Below are positions 62,697 to 64,000 of a stretch of DNA of 64,000 bases, piece after piece. This stretch comes from Rhizobium sp. BK602 (GTDB lineage Bacteria > Pseudomonadota > Alphaproteobacteria > Rhizobiales > Rhizobiaceae). The DNA is taken from the NCBI RefSeq assembly GCF_014195095.1, contig NZ_JACIBC010000003.1, positions 558,001 through 622,000 of the forward strand, in the 5' to 3' direction. The translations under genes and the position numbers were made by a program. Each line of letters starts with the position of its first letter. Position 1 is the stretch's first letter. A model generated the notes under the pieces. It had not been told where the DNA came from. It made no database searches and saw nothing but the letters and a program-made list of their open reading frames with translations.

Positions 62697-63165
62697 AAAG
62701 GCTTATCGCCTTCCCGTCACGGCGGTTCTTCCGGCAGCGTGCACCGATCGCAGCCTTAGACCTTCAAATCTATTTTTTCCATTCCCTCGCCGTCATCTCG
62801 AATGCCCGCTTCGGAGCCAACCTCGAATCCGGCGTCATTTTTGGGCAATTCAAGCCTCTCAGCGCCCATCCATACCCAACATGCGCAATTAATACGCACT
62901 CCAGGAGCGCGCACAAAACTTATGCGAATTTTCCACGAGAGCCGCTTGACAGGCCGGGTTTGGAAGGCTCTTAATGCGGTCACTGACGCAAATATATACC
63001 AGTATATCGGTTCACCATCGGAGCGTCGTTCGCCCTAGCTGGCGCGTCAAAAGCTCCGATCCGTTGATACGCACCGCCCATCCGCAGGCCGCAGCCGGCC
63101 TTCGGAGCGATGTCGCAATGCAAAGTAACGTCCGCACACGAACGAAAATCCATAAGGGGAACTTC
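62697..63165 (+). promoter_or_regulatory. Leader region of the family-5 binding protein gene
   Basis: This 469-bp gap has no convincing gene. TTGACA (62946-62951), 17 bp and TCTTAA (62969-62974) form a possible promoter. It is followed by ATATACCAGTATAT (62994-63007), with 6-bp palindromic arms, in position for an operator. An inverted repeat ATCGGAGC (63018-63025) / GCTCCGAT (63053-63060) lies further down and could fold in the leader RNA. Confidence 0.45.
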
Positions 63166-64000
63166 ATGCGACGCCTGCTTTCCATCTCTCTCGCCCTGAT
63201 CCTTACCGCAAGCGCGGCCTCAGCCGCACCGGTCGCGGGCGGCAAGATCAATCTCATCGTCCAGCCGGAACCGCCCAGCCTGATGATCGGCATCACCACC
63301 AACGGCCCGAGCCTTGCCGTCGGCGGCAATATCTTCGAGAGCCTGCTGCGTTACGACGAGAAGCTGCAGCCGATGCCGTCGCTCGCCAAGGCATGGACGA
63401 TTTCCGGCGACGGGCTGACCTACACCTTTACGCTCCAGGACAATGTCGTCTTTCACGACGGCAAGCCGATGACCTCGGCCGACGTGCTGTTCACCGCCAA
63501 CGACTTCCTGATGAAGACACAGCCGCGCCATCGCAATCTGATGGAGCATGTGGAGAGCGTCACCGCGCCTGACGACAAGACGGTCGTCTTCAAGCTGAAG
63601 CAGCCCTTCGAGCCCTTCATCCGCGCCTTCAATTTCAGCGCCATGCCGATCGTGCCGAAGCATCTTTACGAAGGCACGGATTACGCCACCAACCCGAACA
63701 ACGAGAAACCCATCGGGACCGGTCCCTTCAAATTCGTCGAATGGAAGAAGGGCAGCTATATCAAGCTCGAAAAGAACAAGGATTACTACCTGCCCGGCAA
63801 ACCTTATCTCGATGAACTCTACTACCAAATTATCCCGGACGGCGCCGCGCGCGCCGTGGCCTATGAGACGGGCAAAGTGGATGTGTTGCCCGGCGGTTCG
63901 GTCGAAAATTTCGACGTCCCGCGCCTTTCGGCGCTGCCGAATACCTGTGTCACCGAAAAAGGCTGGGAATATTTCTCGCCGCTCTCCTGGCTTTGGCTGA
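63166..64000 (+). CDS. Family-5 ABC substrate-binding protein, N-terminal part
   Basis: Translation from the ATG at 63166 gives MRRLLSISLALILTASAASA as signal peptide, then APVAGGKINLIVQPEPPSLMIGITTNGPSL, GGNIFESLLRYDEKLQPMPSLAKAWTISGDGLTYTFTLQDNVVFHDGKPMTSADVLFTANDFL and GTGPFKFVEWKKGSYIKLEKNKDYYLPGKPYLDELYY. This is the SBP_bac_5 family (peptide, nickel or opine binding). AAGGGGA precedes the ATG. The frame is open for 278 codons to the window edge, about half the usual length, so the rest and any permeases lie outside. Ligand unknown. Confidence 0.92.
   Translation, partial: MRRLLSISLALILTASAASAAPVAGGKINLIVQPEPPSLMIGITTNGPSLAVGGNIFESLLRYDEKLQPMPSLAKAWTISGDGLTYTFTLQDNVVFHDGKPMTSADVLFTANDFLMKTQPRHRNLMEHVESVTAPDDKTVVFKLKQPFEPFIRAFNFSAMPIVPKHLYEGTDYATNPNNEKPIGTGPFKFVEWKKGSYIKLEKNKDYYLPGKPYLDELYYQIIPDGAARAVAYETGKVDVLPGGSVENFDVPRLSALPNTCVTEKGWEYFSPLSWLWL

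Noticed and set aside
62802..63038. 78-codon plus-strand open frame between pit and the last binding-protein gene
   Set aside because: No ribosome site, overlaps the presumed promoter and palindrome, and no protein features.

Overview
This is a GC-rich, gene-dense segment of an alphaproteobacterial genome, most likely from the family Rhizobiaceae (Rhizobium, Agrobacterium or Ensifer type). The grounds are the very high density of ABC importers of many classes, an orfA-pit phosphate operon with an inverted Pho box at its start codon (the arrangement known in Sinorhizobium meliloti), RpiR and LacI regulators beside transport operons, and the codon bias. I recognised 54 protein genes, two of them cut by the window edges. 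I saw no tRNA, rRNA, CRISPR array, insertion sequence or phage gene. The make-up fits a catabolic replicon (chromid or megaplasmid) or a chromosomal accessory region.

Layout. (1) 1-6521, minus strand: an eight-gene catabolic operon (AA_synth/DUF1185 protein, alpha/beta hydrolase, flavin reductase with a Nudix-like tail, luciferase-like monooxygenase, aldehyde dehydrogenase, NIPSNAP protein, polyamine-type binding protein, permease). Two identical 18-bp operator-like sites lie in its promoter region. (2) 7011-10387: a lone methyltransferase and a GGDEF-EAL protein. (3) 10451-16941: a siderophore system (TonB receptor, divergent ATPase, two permeases and binding protein) sharing an inverted promoter element. 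(4) 17015-24060: an RpiR regulator followed by an amino-acid-type ABC importer, an MmgE/PrpD protein and an NtaA-family monooxygenase. Its content resembles the Bacillus subtilis yxe operon. (5) 24167-31187: an MFS transporter, then an acyltransferase, two glycosyltransferases and an ABC exporter forming a surface-glycan cassette. (6) 31230-46564, minus strand: about 15 kb with two complete peptide-type ABC importers, three binding proteins, two flavin monooxygenases and a GNAT acetyltransferase. (7) 46784-50094: small stand-alone genes (KTSC, GNAT, AraC regulator with divergent EamA exporter, Nudix). (8) 50186-56619: a LacI regulator divergent from an AfuABC-like importer and an inositol-monophosphatase-family phosphatase, with paired LacI-type operators. 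(9) 56755-62686: ugpBAEC for glycerol-3-phosphate, then orfA-pit for phosphate. (10) 63166-64000: the first part of another family-5 binding protein.

How the parts work together. Three separate loci (1, 4, 6) pair an importer with luciferase-like flavin monooxygenases, which suggests import and oxidative cleavage of organosulfur or nitrogen compounds. Two loci (8, 9) concern phosphorylated organic compounds and phosphate. One locus handles iron-siderophore uptake.

The most promising observations are the yxe-like operon, the large transporter/monooxygenase/acetyltransferase array, the flavin reductase-Nudix-like fusion in an uncharacterised catabolic operon, and several regulatory repeats. 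These are the paired 18-bp sites, the siderophore promoter repeat, a perfect 20-bp palindrome, matched LacI operators and the inverted Pho box. All functional assignments come from reading motifs and gene order; no database search was run.
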